Origin: Clostridium cadaveris
GTDB taxonomy: Bacteria > Bacillota > Clostridia > Clostridiales > Clostridiaceae
Direction: 5' to 3'
Assembly (NCBI RefSeq): GCF_020911725.1
Contig: NZ_CP076620.1
Location: 624,501-688,500 of the forward strand
Length of the DNA: 64,000 nt
Part shown: in pieces, positions 45,120 to 54,642 of the stretch
How positions within the stretch are numbered: position 1 is the stretch's first letter
How the letters are laid out: each line of letters starts with the position of its first letter
Program-made: the position numbers and the translations under genes
Notes under the pieces: generated by a model
The model's database searches: none
Told to the model about the DNA's origin: nothing
Seen by the model: the letters and a program-made list of their open reading frames with translations, nothing else

Positions 45120-46442
45120 ATGGAACTGTTAACTTTTAAAAAAGGTGTTCATCCACCTCATGGAAAGCACTTAACAGAGAAGAAGCCTATAGAAGAGTAT
45201 CTTCCTAAAGGTGACTTAGTATTTCCTTTATCTCAGCATATAGGAGCACCATGTACAGCTCTTGTAAAAAAAGGAGATAGAGTATTAGTAGGTCAAAAAA
45301 TTGGTGAAGCTGGCGGTTTTGTCTCAGCTCCAATTTATAGCAGTGTTTCCGGTACAGTAAAAAATGTTGAACCAAGAATGACATCAATGGGAACAAAGGC
45401 TATGTCTATTATCGTAGAAAACGATAACCTTTACGAAGCAGTTGAAAAGGCTGAAGAAAGAGATTACGAAAAGCTTTCAAATGAAGAGATAGTATCAATC
45501 ATTAAAGAAGCTGGTATCGTAGGTATGGGAGGAGCAACATTCCCAACTCATGTTAAGTTAACTCCACCTAAGGACAAGACTATTGACAGCATAATAATAA
45601 ATGCTGCAGAGTGTGAACCTTACTTAACTTGTGACCACAGATTAATGCTTGAAGAGGGAGAAAAGATCGTTGAAGGTCTAAAAATTATATTAAAATTATT
45701 CCCTCAAGCAAAAGGTTATATTGGAATAGAAAACAATAAGCCAGATGCTATTGCAGCTATGAACAAGCTTACTGCTAATGAAAGCAGAATAGAAGTTAAA
45801 GCATTAAAGACTAAGTACCCACAAGGTGCTGAAAAGCAATTAATCTATGCTGTAACTAAGAGAGAAGTACCATCAGGAAAACTTCCAGCTGACGTTTCAT
45901 GTATAGTTCAAAACGTAGGTACGGTATATCAAATTTATAAGAGTGTAGTTCAATGTGAGCCACTTATAGAAAGAATAGTAACTGTAACAGGAGAAGCTAT
46001 AAGAGAGCCAAAGAACCTTAAAGTTAAGCTTGGAACTTCAGTACAAGAATTAATTGAAGAGGCATGTGGTGGATTTAAGGAAGATCCAGTTAAAGTTATA
46101 TCTGGTGGTCCTATGATGGGAATGACTATAAGCACTATAGAAATTCCAGTTACAAAAGGAACATCAGGAATATTAGCTCTTACAAAGGATATGGCAGTAT
46201 TACCAGACACTTCAAACTGTATAAGATGTGGAAAGTGTGTAGAAGCATGTCCAATGAATCTTCTACCAACTAAGCTTCAAAGTTTATCTCAAAGAAATGA
46301 ATTAGAAGAATTTGAAAACTTCCACGGATTAGACTGTATAGAATGTGGATGTTGTACATTTGTATGTCCTGCAAAGAAGAACATACTTCAATCAATACGT
46401 GTTGCTAAGCGTGCAGTTTTAGCAAATAAGAGAAAGAAATAA
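45120..46442 (+). CDS. rnfC: Rnf complex subunit C
   Basis: The 440-residue peripheral subunit has an N-terminal barrel-sandwich region (VKKGDRVLVGQKIGEA), the NADH/FMN-binding GMGGATFPTHVKL, and two 4Fe-4S clusters in CIRCGKCVEACP and CIECGCCTFVCP. It is the NAD-side subunit of the ferredoxin:NAD+ oxidoreductase that couples electron flow to Na+ or H+ export. AAGGAAG precedes the ATG. It is shorter than proteobacterial RnfC because it lacks the Ala-rich C-terminal extension, as is normal in clostridia. Confidence 0.96.
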   Translation: MELLTFKKGVHPPHGKHLTEKKPIEEYLPKGDLVFPLSQHIGAPCTALVKKGDRVLVGQKIGEAGGFVSAPIYSSVSGTVKNVEPRMTSMGTKAMSIIVENDNLYEAVEKAEERDYEKLSNEEIVSIIKEAGIVGMGGATFPTHVKLTPPKDKTIDSIIINAAECEPYLTCDHRLMLEEGEKIVEGLKIILKLFPQAKGYIGIENNKPDAIAAMNKLTANESRIEVKALKTKYPQGAEKQLIYAVTKREVPSGKLPADVSCIVQNVGTVYQIYKSVVQCEPLIERIVTVTGEAIREPKNLKVKLGTSVQELIEEACGGFKEDPVKVISGGPMMGMTISTIEIPVTKGTSGILALTKDMAVLPDTSNCIRCGKCVEACPMNLLPTKLQSLSQRNELEEFENFHGLDCIECGCCTFVCPAKKNILQSIRVAKRAVLANKRKK

Positions 46443-46471
46443 GAAAAATAGACTAAGGGGTGACTTTTATA

Positions 46472-47479
46472 ATGAGCGAAACAAGCGCAACAGTATCCCA
46501 AAAAACTGCAGGACAAACTGGCAATAGTGGAAAGGTGAAGATGCCAATGCTTACATTATCTTCATCACCACATATTAGAACTAATGAGTCTGTGCAGACT
46601 ATTATGAGGGATGTTTTAATAGCATTATTACCAGCAGCTTTAGCTGGAATATACTTCTTTAAAATGAGAGCTGCTTTGGTTATGATAGTAGCAGTAGCAG
46701 CAGCAGTTTTATCAGAGTATTTATGGCAAAGATTAACACATAAAGATATAACTGTAGGAGATTTAAGTGCAGCAGTAACAGGATTACTTTTAGCATTTAA
46801 CGTTCCTCCAACTATGCCACTTTGGATGGTTGCAGTAGGTAGTGTTTTTGCAGTTCTAATCGTAAAACAATTATTCGGTGGAATTGGACAAAACATAGTA
46901 AACCCAGCTTTAGCAGGAAGAGCTTTCTTACTTGCATCATGGCCTATAGCAATGACTACTTGGACTCTTGATGGAGCAACAACAGCAACTCCACTTGCAA
47001 TATTAAAAGCTGGAGAAGGCACTCTTCCAACTTTATCACAAGCTTTCATTGGAAACATCGGAGGATGTATAGGTGAAACTTCTGCATTAGCACTTTTAAT
47101 AGGGTTTATATATTTATTATATAGAAGAGTTATTTCTTGGGAAATACCAGTGGTTTATATAGGAACAGTTGCAATATTAACTACTGTCATTGGAAGAAAT
47201 GGATTTATGACTGGAAATGGAATATACGAAATTTTCACTGGTGGATTAATGCTTGGAGCTATATTCATGGCTACAGATTATACAACTACACCAATGACTA
47301 AAAAGGGACAAGTTATATTCGCATTAGGATGTGGTATAATTGCAACTATAATTCGTACTATAGGTGGATACCCAGAAGGTGTTTCTTATTCAATATTAAT
47401 AATGAATTTATGTGTTCCACTAATAGATAAGTTTGCAACTCCTAGAACTTTTGGGGAGGCGAAAAAACATGGAAAATAA
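46472..47479 (+). CDS. rnfD: Rnf complex subunit D
   Basis: ATG 46472 follows AAGGGGTG; the GTG at 46460 lies within that site. The 335-residue membrane subunit has about nine helices and carries covalent FMN on Thr in DGATTATPLAIL (candidate Thr about 173), plus LGAIFMATDYTTTPMT. With RnfG it forms the membrane flavin path. The start of rnfG overlaps its last 11 bp. Confidence 0.95.
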   Translation: MSETSATVSQKTAGQTGNSGKVKMPMLTLSSSPHIRTNESVQTIMRDVLIALLPAALAGIYFFKMRAALVMIVAVAAAVLSEYLWQRLTHKDITVGDLSAAVTGLLLAFNVPPTMPLWMVAVGSVFAVLIVKQLFGGIGQNIVNPALAGRAFLLASWPIAMTTWTLDGATTATPLAILKAGEGTLPTLSQAFIGNIGGCIGETSALALLIGFIYLLYRRVISWEIPVVYIGTVAILTTVIGRNGFMTGNGIYEIFTGGLMLGAIFMATDYTTTPMTKKGQVIFALGCGIIATIIRTIGGYPEGVSYSILIMNLCVPLIDKFATPRTFGEAKKHGK

Positions 47480-48059
47480 AGTTGAAATAAAAAAAGAAAA
47501 AAGTATAGTTCAATTAGGATTAATACTTTTAATTATAACAGCTATAGCTGGATTAATTTTAGGTCTTGTTTACAATGTAACTAAAGATTCTATAGCTAAC
47601 CAAGAAAAGTTAGCTAATGAAAATGCCATGAAAGCATTGCTTACTGATGCTGATAGTTTCTCTAAAAAAGAAGTAAACTTAACTGAAACTGTTTTAGAAG
47701 TAAATGAAGGTAAAAAAGGAAGCGAATCTGTTGGATATGCTATAAAAGTAGCAAGCAAAGGATATGGCGGACAAATTCAACTTATAGTTGGAATAGATAA
47801 AGCAGGAAAACTTGCAGGAATACAAATACTTTCTCAATCAGAAACTGCAGGTCTTGGTGCAAACTGTAAAAATCCTGAGTTCTACGGACAATATGCAGGA
47901 AAGTCTATAGACAAAGATATAGAAGTTGTAAAGACTGAAGGAAATGATAGTCAAATTAAAGCTATCACAGGTGCAACAATAACTTCAAAAGGAGTAACTA
48001 ATGGAGTTAATGATGCAATCAAATTCTACAAAGAAAATTTACAAGGAGGTAATAAATAA
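47469..48059 (+). CDS. rnfG: Rnf complex subunit G
   Basis: Start ATG 47469 has GGGGAGG 9 nt upstream; the frame extends further into rnfD but without a site. The 196-residue protein has one N-terminal helix and an FMN-binding domain with SETAGLGANCK and ITGATITSKGV, the SGAT-like motif where ApbE links FMN to Thr (about residue 170). It faces the outside. Its stop overlaps the rnfE start (TAATG). Confidence 0.95.
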   Translation: MENKVEIKKEKSIVQLGLILLIITAIAGLILGLVYNVTKDSIANQEKLANENAMKALLTDADSFSKKEVNLTETVLEVNEGKKGSESVGYAIKVASKGYGGQIQLIVGIDKAGKLAGIQILSQSETAGLGANCKNPEFYGQYAGKSIDKDIEVVKTEGNDSQIKAITGATITSKGVTNGVNDAIKFYKENLQGGNK

Positions 48060-48730
48060 TGTATTCTCCTTTAGAGCGTATTAAAAATGGTGTTATCACA
48101 GAAAATGTTATATTTGTTCAAGTACTTGCTATGTGTCCAACACTAGCGGTTACTACTAGTGCAATTAATGGTCTAGGTATGGGTCTTGCTGCTACAGTGG
48201 TATTGATAGGTTCAAACATCGTTATATCACTACTTAGAAAATTCATACCAGATGAAATTCGTATACCAGCATTTATAGTTGTAATAGCAGGTTTCGTTAC
48301 TATGTTACAATTCTTATTACAAGGTTTTGTACCTTCATTATATAGCGCATTAGGATTGTTCATACCTCTTATAGTTGTTAACTGTATGATACTTGGAAGA
48401 GCAGAAGCATTTGCTTCTAAGAATGGTCCAGTACTTTCTATCTTTGATGGATTAGGACAAGGATTAGGATTTACAGTAGCTCTTTTAGTTGTTGGAGCAA
48501 TAAGAGAACTTTTAGGAACAGGAAAGATATTTGATTACACAGTGTTACCAGCTGCTTATGAACCAGCAACAATAATGGTTTTAGCACCAGGAGCTTTCTT
48601 GACTCTTGCTATATTAATGGCTTTATTAAATTACAGAAATGCTAAGAAGAAGAATGAAAACAAGAGAATTACTGAATTTGCAGGCTGCGATGGAAATTGT
48701 GGACATTGTTCAAAGCATAAAGAAGCATAA
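48059..48730 (+). CDS. rnfE: Rnf complex subunit E
   Basis: This 223-residue, six-helix subunit is homologous to RnfA. It begins ERIKNGVITENVIFVQVLAM, has LGLFIPLIVVNCMILGRAEA, and each half contributes Cys to a membrane iron-sulfur centre with RnfA. Its C-terminal tail is Cys- and His-rich (AGCDGNCGHCSKHKEA), an odd addition that could bind a metal. Confidence 0.95.
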   Translation: MYSPLERIKNGVITENVIFVQVLAMCPTLAVTTSAINGLGMGLAATVVLIGSNIVISLLRKFIPDEIRIPAFIVVIAGFVTMLQFLLQGFVPSLYSALGLFIPLIVVNCMILGRAEAFASKNGPVLSIFDGLGQGLGFTVALLVVGAIRELLGTGKIFDYTVLPAAYEPATIMVLAPGAFLTLAILMALLNYRNAKKKNENKRITEFAGCDGNCGHCSKHKEA

Positions 48731-48775
48731 AGTAGAAAATAGTTAGAAGTCAAATAGAAAGAAGGGTGAGATTAG

Positions 48776-49354
48776 ATGAATTTATTTGTTATCTTTATAA
48801 GCTGCTTGCTTGTAAATAACGTTGTTTTAGCAAAATTCTTAGGAATCTGTTCATTCTTAGGAGTATCTAAGAAGATAGAAACTGCAGTAGGTATGGGAGG
48901 AGCCGTTACATTCGTTATGGCTATCGCATCTATCGTATCTTTCGCAGTATACAAATATATATTAATACCACTAGATATCACTTACATGTATACACTAGCA
49001 TTTATACTAGTTATTGCAGCTTTAGTTCAATTAGTTGAGATGTTCTTAAAGAAGAACAGTCCAAGCTTGTACAAAGCTCTAGGAATATTCCTACCACTTA
49101 TAACTACTAACTGTGCTATATTAGGTGCTGTTATCATTAATATGAATGAAAACTATAACCTTATACAGTCTTTAGTAGCAGCAGTAGCTACAGGTCTTGG
49201 ATATATGCTATCTATAGTTTTACTAGCGGGCTTAAGAGAGAGAATGGAAGAAAACGAAAGCATACCAGCATGTATGCAAGGTTTACCACTTTCTTTATTA
49301 ACTGCTTGTTTAATGTCAATCGCATTTTTAGGCTTCCAAGGCTTAATTCACTAA
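48776..49354 (+). CDS. rnfA: Rnf complex subunit A
   Basis: This 192-residue, six-helix subunit has NNVVLAKFLGICSFLGVSKK and FLPLITTNCAILGAVI, the paired half-motifs with Cys for the intramembrane iron-sulfur centre shared with RnfE. GGGTGAG precedes the ATG. Length matches the family. Confidence 0.96.
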   Translation: MNLFVIFISCLLVNNVVLAKFLGICSFLGVSKKIETAVGMGGAVTFVMAIASIVSFAVYKYILIPLDITYMYTLAFILVIAALVQLVEMFLKKNSPSLYKALGIFLPLITTNCAILGAVIINMNENYNLIQSLVAAVATGLGYMLSIVLLAGLRERMEENESIPACMQGLPLSLLTACLMSIAFLGFQGLIH

Positions 49355-49367
49355 GGGGGTGTATTGA

Positions 49368-50216
49368 ATGGATATAAATTCAATAGTTTTTCCGATTGTA
49401 AGTTTAGGAGGTCTTGGATTAGTGCTAGGTGCTGGTTTAGGATATGCTTCTAAGAAATTTAAAGTTGAAGTAGATGAGAGAGTTCCTCAAATCAAGGATT
49501 GTCTACCAGGTGCAAACTGTGGTGGATGTGGATATGCAGGATGTGAAGCTTTCGCTCAAGCAGTTGTTGAAGGTAATGCACCAGTTAATGGCTGTGCTGT
49601 TGGAGGAGCTCCAGCTGCAGAAAAAATAGCTTCAATCATGGGAGTAGATGCAGGATCATCAGAGCCAAATAAGGCTTTTGTAAAATGTGCTGGTACTTGT
49701 ACTACTGCTAAGAAATCAGGAGAATATTATGGATACAGAGACTGCAGAGAAGCAGCTATAATTCCAGGTGGCGGAGATAAATCTTGTTCTTTTGGATGTT
49801 TAGGATTAGGATCTTGTACAAAGGTCTGTCAATTTGATGCTATACATATTGTTGATGGAATAGCAGTGGTTGACGAAGAAAAATGTACAGGATGTGGAGC
49901 TTGTGCTACCGCTTGTCCTAAAAACATTATAGAAATCAAGCCAGTATCAGAAATTATTAGAGTTCAATGTTCATCTAAAGACAAGCTTAAGGCTGTTAAG
50001 GATGTATGTTCTACTGGATGTATGGGATGTGGAGTTTGTGCAAGACTTTGCCCTAATGGAGCAATAGTTATAGAAGGAAATCTTCCTGTAATAGATAAGG
50101 AAAAATGTACTCTTTGCATGACTTGTGTACAAAAATGTCCAGCTAAGATTATAAAGGCATTTGGAAGTAAAGTAGAATCAGGATCAATCATAGATAAGGT
50201 TGAGAAATCTGAATAA
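49368..50216 (+). CDS. rnfB: Rnf complex subunit B
   Basis: The 282-residue subunit has an N-terminal helix, an Fes domain (CLPGANCGGCGYAGC) and further Cys-rich clusters: CTGCGACATACP, CMGCGVCARLCP and CTLCMTCVQKCP. It takes electrons from reduced ferredoxin. AGGGGGTG precedes the ATG. It ends the rnf operon, with a strong terminator 60 bp on. Confidence 0.96.
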   Translation: MDINSIVFPIVSLGGLGLVLGAGLGYASKKFKVEVDERVPQIKDCLPGANCGGCGYAGCEAFAQAVVEGNAPVNGCAVGGAPAAEKIASIMGVDAGSSEPNKAFVKCAGTCTTAKKSGEYYGYRDCREAAIIPGGGDKSCSFGCLGLGSCTKVCQFDAIHIVDGIAVVDEEKCTGCGACATACPKNIIEIKPVSEIIRVQCSSKDKLKAVKDVCSTGCMGCGVCARLCPNGAIVIEGNLPVIDKEKCTLCMTCVQKCPAKIIKAFGSKVESGSIIDKVEKSE

Positions 50217-50278
50217 ACTGAATTCTTAGCGTTAGATGGAGTTTTAACTCTTTAGCTAAACTACAGTTTTATTAAAAA

Positions 50279-50327
50279 TAAAGCTACAATTTTATGAATA
50301 AAATTCATAGAGTTGTAGCTTTTTTTA
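50279..50327 (+). terminator. Terminator of the rnf operon
   Basis: AAGCTACAA (50281-50289) pairs with 50313-50321 and is followed by a T-run. The 23-nt loop can itself fold. Confidence 0.9.
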
Positions 50328-50589
50328 GATTCTTAAATATGAAGATTTGAATAAAAAATTATTATAAAATTCTAACCAGTGTAAATAATTTAACAAGGAT
50401 AATGAATAAAAGTGCATAATTTCATATATTTTTTTAAGGTACTTTAAACCAAAGGAGATATATCATATAATTGTAAAGGATTATGAATAATTTAATGCAG
50501 AAATATATATATAAATACAAGAAAACCAGCAAATGAAATTTTAAATTAACTCATGATAAAAATTAAAATATGTTAGGACGGGGATTTTC
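50328..50589. other. AT-rich gap before the YitT gene
   Basis: No open frame or conserved RNA fold that I recognise is visible. TTTAAA (50443-50448) and TATAAT (50466-50471) with 17-nt spacing could be the promoter, with a leader of about 110 nt. Confidence 0.4.
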
Positions 50590-51432
50590 ATGAACAAAAA
50601 GTTTAAAGAGTATTTAATTATGACATTAGGTATGATTATGATAGCGACCTCAGTAGAGTTTTTTGTAATACCTAATGATATGGCATCTGGAGGAATAACA
50701 GGATTTTCAGTGGTTATGAATCATTATATACCATTGTTGTCTGTTGAAGCATTAACCTTCATATTTAATATATTTCTTTTTATAATTGGATTCATTTTTA
50801 TTGGGGGAAGTTTTGGAGTAAAAACATTATATGGAGCTTTAGGAATATCAGGACTTATGTGGGCTATAAAGACAGTATTTAACCCTCAAGCTTTAACCAA
50901 TGATTTAATGTTAAATGCTTTCTTTGCAAGTGCATTAACTGGAACTGGACTAGCGTTAGTGTTTAGTCAGGGTGCATCAACTGGAGGAACAGACATAATA
51001 GCAAAGATACTGAACAAATATTTAAAACTTGATATGGGGAAATCCATGCAGGTAGTAGATATGATAGTGGTAGTATTAGGAGGAATAACATTTGGCTGGG
51101 AAAAAGGTATGTACTCCTTAGTAATAGTATTTATGAATGGATTTATAATAGATAAAGTAATAGCAGGTTTTAATAACTGTAAAGAAATGCATATAATGAG
51201 TTGCAAGAATGATGAAATAAAAGCTTTTATTATGAATGATATTAACAGAGGATGTACTATAGTTCCAGCAAAAGGTGCATATAGTGGACAAGAAACTGAG
51301 ATGATATATTGCGTGGTTAATAGAAAGCAGTTTATAGATATAAGAAAATTTATAAGGGAAATAGATCCGGAGGCATTCATTACAGTAATTGAGGCACATG
51401 AGGTATTAGGAAAAGGCTTTAATTCATTATAG
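50590..51432 (+). CDS. YitT-family membrane protein (DUF161/DUF2179)
   Basis: The 280-residue protein has five to six helices (residues ~8-175) with DMASGGITGFSVVMNHY and SQGASTGGTDIIAKI, the DUF161 repeats. A C-terminal soluble DUF2179 domain follows (RGCTIVPAKGAYSGQETEMI). The biochemical role of this widespread Firmicutes family is not established. It is a single gene with its own probable promoter. Confidence 0.92.
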   Translation: MNKKFKEYLIMTLGMIMIATSVEFFVIPNDMASGGITGFSVVMNHYIPLLSVEALTFIFNIFLFIIGFIFIGGSFGVKTLYGALGISGLMWAIKTVFNPQALTNDLMLNAFFASALTGTGLALVFSQGASTGGTDIIAKILNKYLKLDMGKSMQVVDMIVVVLGGITFGWEKGMYSLVIVFMNGFIIDKVIAGFNNCKEMHIMSCKNDEIKAFIMNDINRGCTIVPAKGAYSGQETEMIYCVVNRKQFIDIRKFIREIDPEAFITVIEAHEVLGKGFNSL

Positions 51433-51462
51433 TAAAAATCAAATAAGTATGAGATTCTTAAG

Positions 51463-51503
51463 AGCTGGTATTATTAAAGAAATTTTAATATACTGGCTTT
51501 TTA
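51463..51503 (+). terminator. Imperfect terminator hairpin after the YitT gene
   Basis: AGCTGGTATTATTAAA pairs imperfectly with the following TTTTAATATACTGGCT and leads into TTTTT. Several wobble or mismatched pairs. Confidence 0.55.
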
Positions 51504-51597
51504 TATCAATTTATGTAGAAAGTTCTTAGGAGATTTGACCAATATTTTTACGAATTTTTTAATTGTAAATATTTAAATTCAAAGTAGCAACATAATG

Positions 51598-51606
51598 TGA
51601 TATAAT
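51598..51606 (+). promoter_or_regulatory. Extended -10 promoter of ftsEX
   Basis: TGATATAAT with TTCAAA (51578-51583) at 17 nt upstream. It lies about 50 bp before ftsE. Confidence 0.5.
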
Positions 51607-51657
51607 TATTATAAATTTGTATATGAAGAATGGATAACTTAGTGAGGAGTTGAATAT

Positions 51658-52344
51658 ATGATAGAATTTAAGAATGTCAGTAAGACTTATGATAATAATG
51701 TTTTAGCCCTTAAAGATGTGGATATAAAAATAGAGAAGGGTGAATTTGTATTCTTAGTAGGACCAAGTGGAGCAGGAAAATCTACTTTCATCAAAATGCT
51801 CCTTAAGGAAGTTGACCCAACAAAAGGAGAAATAGTAGTAAAGGATCAAAAACTTTCAGCTATAAAAAAGGGAGAAGTTCCTTACTATAGAAGAAAGATA
51901 GGAATGGTATTCCAAGATTTTAGACTTATTCCAACATTAAATGTATATGAAAATGTTGCTTTTGCTATGAGAGTTGTAGAAGCGACACCAAAAGAAATAA
52001 GAAAGAGAGTACCTTTGGTGCTTGCGATGGTTGGACTTGGAGATAAGCACAAGATGTTCCCTAATGAACTTTCAGGTGGAGAGCAACAGAGAGTTTCTGT
52101 AGCAAGAGCTATAGTAAATAATCCAGCTATCCTTATAGCTGACGAACCAACAGGGAATTTAGATCCAGAAACAGCTAAAGATATAATGGAAATAATAGAT
52201 GATATAAATAAGAGTGGCACAACAGTTCTTATGGCTACTCACGCTAAAGAAATTGTTAATGGTATGAGAAAGAGAGTTATAGCTATGGAAAAAGGATGCA
52301 TAGCTAGAGATGAGAAGAGGGGAAGATACGGATATGAAAACTAA
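51658..52344 (+). CDS. ftsE: Cell-division ABC ATPase FtsE
   Basis: The 228-residue ATPase has Walker A GPSGAGKST, signature LSGGEQQRVSVARA, Walker B ILIADEPTGNLD and the H-loop MATHAKEIV. FtsE with FtsX controls peptidoglycan hydrolases during division; in some Firmicutes it also acts in sporulation. ftsX overlaps its end by 11 bp. Confidence 0.95.
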   Translation: MIEFKNVSKTYDNNVLALKDVDIKIEKGEFVFLVGPSGAGKSTFIKMLLKEVDPTKGEIVVKDQKLSAIKKGEVPYYRRKIGMVFQDFRLIPTLNVYENVAFAMRVVEATPKEIRKRVPLVLAMVGLGDKHKMFPNELSGGEQQRVSVARAIVNNPAILIADEPTGNLDPETAKDIMEIIDDINKSGTTVLMATHAKEIVNGMRKRVIAMEKGCIARDEKRGRYGYEN

Positions 52345-53227
52345 TACGATAAAACATTTCTTTGTAGATGCAATGAAAAGTTTGAAAAGAAACAAAACTA
52401 TAAGTATTGCATCAGCCCTTACTGTATCAGCAACTCTGTTTATATTTGGTATTTTCGTACTTATTGCAGTAACTGTAAATAACCAGGTTAAGATGATTGA
52501 AGATATGGTAGAAGTTGAGGTATTCTTAACTGATGATATAAGCATATCAGAACAGAGAAATATAGAAGCAACTTTAAAAGATCTTAATGGAGTAGAAGAC
52601 GTTATATATAAGAGCAAATTAGAAGCGTTAGAAAATTTTAAAGATCAAATGAAAGGAAATGAGGTTATATTATCAGGATATGGCAGTGATAATAACCCAT
52701 TACCAAGTTCCTTTGTGGTGAAAATATCTTCTCCAGAAGTAGCAGAAAGTATAAATGATGCTGTGAAAAGTATGCCGGGTTATGAACCAGGAGAGGGGCA
52801 TACAGACATCATAGACAAAATTGTAAAAGTATCTTCAACTATAAAGGTAGTAGGAGTAATTGTATTTATAATATTTATAGGAGTATCGTTATTCCTAATT
52901 TCTAATACAATAAAACTTACTGTTTTCTCAAGAAGAAGAGAAATAAGCATAATGAAATTTGTTGGAGCAACAGACTGGTTTATTAGATGGCCGTTCATAA
53001 TTGAGGGTATTATAATAGGGGTTATCGGAGCACTTATTGCAAATGGGCTGCTTTCAATTGGATACAATATCCTATATACAAATGTAACTCAATCTATGAT
53101 TGGAGCGACACCTTTAGCTGCACCAAGTTATGTTTACACTATAATATTACTAGAATTCTTAGTTGCAGGAATAATAGTGGGAGCTTTAGGAAGCTTCGTT
53201 TCTTTAAGAAAATTCTTAGAAGTTTAA
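52334..53227 (+). CDS. ftsX: Cell-division membrane protein FtsX
   Basis: ATG 52334 has GAGGGGAAG 9 nt upstream; the frame extends further into ftsE. The 297-residue protein has four helices. The first is at about residues 22-44, the large extracellular loop follows, and three lie in the C-terminal half (VVGVIVFIIFIGVSLFLISN). ISIMKFVGATDWFIRWPFI is the typical FtsX loop contacting FtsE. It passes the ATPase signal to extracellular hydrolases. Confidence 0.95.
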   Translation: MKTNTIKHFFVDAMKSLKRNKTISIASALTVSATLFIFGIFVLIAVTVNNQVKMIEDMVEVEVFLTDDISISEQRNIEATLKDLNGVEDVIYKSKLEALENFKDQMKGNEVILSGYGSDNNPLPSSFVVKISSPEVAESINDAVKSMPGYEPGEGHTDIIDKIVKVSSTIKVVGVIVFIIFIGVSLFLISNTIKLTVFSRRREISIMKFVGATDWFIRWPFIIEGIIIGVIGALIANGLLSIGYNILYTNVTQSMIGATPLAAPSYVYTIILLEFLVAGIIVGALGSFVSLRKFLEV

Positions 53228-53237
53228 AAAAAATTGT

Positions 53238-53272
53238 AAAAGCTCAGATGATTTATGTCATCTGAGCTTTAA
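53238..53272 (+). terminator. Hairpin after ftsX
   Basis: AAAGCTCAGATGA (53239-53251) pairs perfectly with 53258-53270. The tail is short of T, so read-through into the protease gene is possible. Confidence 0.65.
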
Positions 53273-53368
53273 TTAATATATAATTATATATATTGAATAT
53301 TAATATAATAAAATAAATGATATTAGGTAAAATAATTTGAGAAGGTTTATAAGAGAGGGTGTTATTAA

Positions 53369-54628
53369 ATGGATAATGAAGAAATAAAAGAAACAAAAAA
53401 GAGAAGGAAATTGCGTTGGAAATGGATTGCTATAGTAGCAGCAATACTTATAGTTACAAACTTTGCTGCATTTTTTGTAGGAACAAAAGCTGCTATGGCC
53501 ATTCCAGGAATGGGAGTAAGTAATAAGGATATAGCTAAGTCCCTAGAAGGCATAAGCGATGTTTCTAAATTTAAAAAATTATTTCAGGTGAGAGATGTTT
53601 TATATAAGCTTTATGATGGAGAAATAAATGAAGACACTTTGGTAGAAGGAGCCATCAAAGGAATGACGAACTCTCTTAATGATCCATATACTGTTTTTAT
53701 GAACAAAAAAGAATTTAGTGATTTCAATGAAAGAAATGAAGGTAACTATGTAGGCGTAGGTCTTCAAGTAGCAGCAAAAGATGAAGATATAGTTGTTATA
53801 GCAGTATTCAATGATTCTCCAGCAGAAAAGGCTGGAATAAAGCCAGGAGATAAGATTAAAAAAGTTGCAGGTACAGATGTAGGCGGAAAAGATTTAGAAA
53901 AAGCTGTAGCACTTATGAAAAATGGAAAAGCAAAAGAAAAAGTAGATATGACTTTATATAGAGAAGGAAAAGGATTATATACTACTGAAGTTTATAGAGA
54001 TACAATAGTTATGCAGACTGTTGCAGGAGAAATGATAGAGGGAAATATAGGATATATTCAAATATCAATGTTTGATGAACATACAGGAGATGCTTTCACA
54101 AAGAAATTACAAGAGTTGAAGGATTCAGGTGCTAAAGGAATAATCTTAGATCTTAGACAAAATCCAGGAGGACTTTTAAAAGAATGCATCAATGTGGTTT
54201 CTAACTTTGTAGAAAAGGATAAAGTTATAACTTCTACAATAGATAAATACAATAAAGAAACAAAATACAATTCTAAGGGCGGAATTGCCATAGGAATGCC
54301 TTTAGTAGTTTTAACCGATGAAAATACAGCAAGTGCATCAGAGATTGTTGCAGGAGCTGTAAGAGATTACGATATAGGTACATTAATAGGAACTACTACT
54401 TTTGGTAAAGGTGTTGTTCAAACAGTACTAGGAATGGATGAGGGAACAGGATTAAAAGTAACTATATCTAAGTACTATACTCCAAATGGAGAAAATATTC
54501 ATAAGAAAGGTATAGCACCTCATATTGAAGTGACAATCCCTAAGGAAATTCAAGAAAAAGGATTGACACGTAGTAATGATCCTCAATTTAATAAGGCTTT
54601 AGAAGCTATAAAGGATAAAATAAAATAG
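53369..54628 (+). CDS. S41-family C-terminal processing protease (CtpA/CtpB-like)
   Basis: The 419-residue protein has one N-terminal helix (about 23-45), a PDZ domain (about 120-205, GVGLQVAAKDEDIVV) and an S41 protease domain with DLRQNPGGLLKECI, TASASEIVAGA and TFGKGVVQ, giving the Ser-Lys dyad. Such proteases trim secreted proteins; CtpB acts in sporulation signalling in Bacillus. It follows ftsEX, as in many Firmicutes where the protease gene is linked to them. The next gene, also with a PDZ domain, begins 14 bp later. Confidence 0.93.
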   Translation: MDNEEIKETKKRRKLRWKWIAIVAAILIVTNFAAFFVGTKAAMAIPGMGVSNKDIAKSLEGISDVSKFKKLFQVRDVLYKLYDGEINEDTLVEGAIKGMTNSLNDPYTVFMNKKEFSDFNERNEGNYVGVGLQVAAKDEDIVVIAVFNDSPAEKAGIKPGDKIKKVAGTDVGGKDLEKAVALMKNGKAKEKVDMTLYREGKGLYTTEVYRDTIVMQTVAGEMIEGNIGYIQISMFDEHTGDAFTKKLQELKDSGAKGIILDLRQNPGGLLKECINVVSNFVEKDKVITSTIDKYNKETKYNSKGGIAIGMPLVVLTDENTASASEIVAGAVRDYDIGTLIGTTTFGKGVVQTVLGMDEGTGLKVTISKYYTPNGENIHKKGIAPHIEVTIPKEIQEKGLTRSNDPQFNKALEAIKDKIK

Positions 54629-54642
54629 GAGGATTTTAGCTA

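Noticed and set aside
46453-47058. Minus-strand frame of 201 codons
   Set aside because: It is fully antisense to rnfD, a certain gene, and its product is low-complexity.
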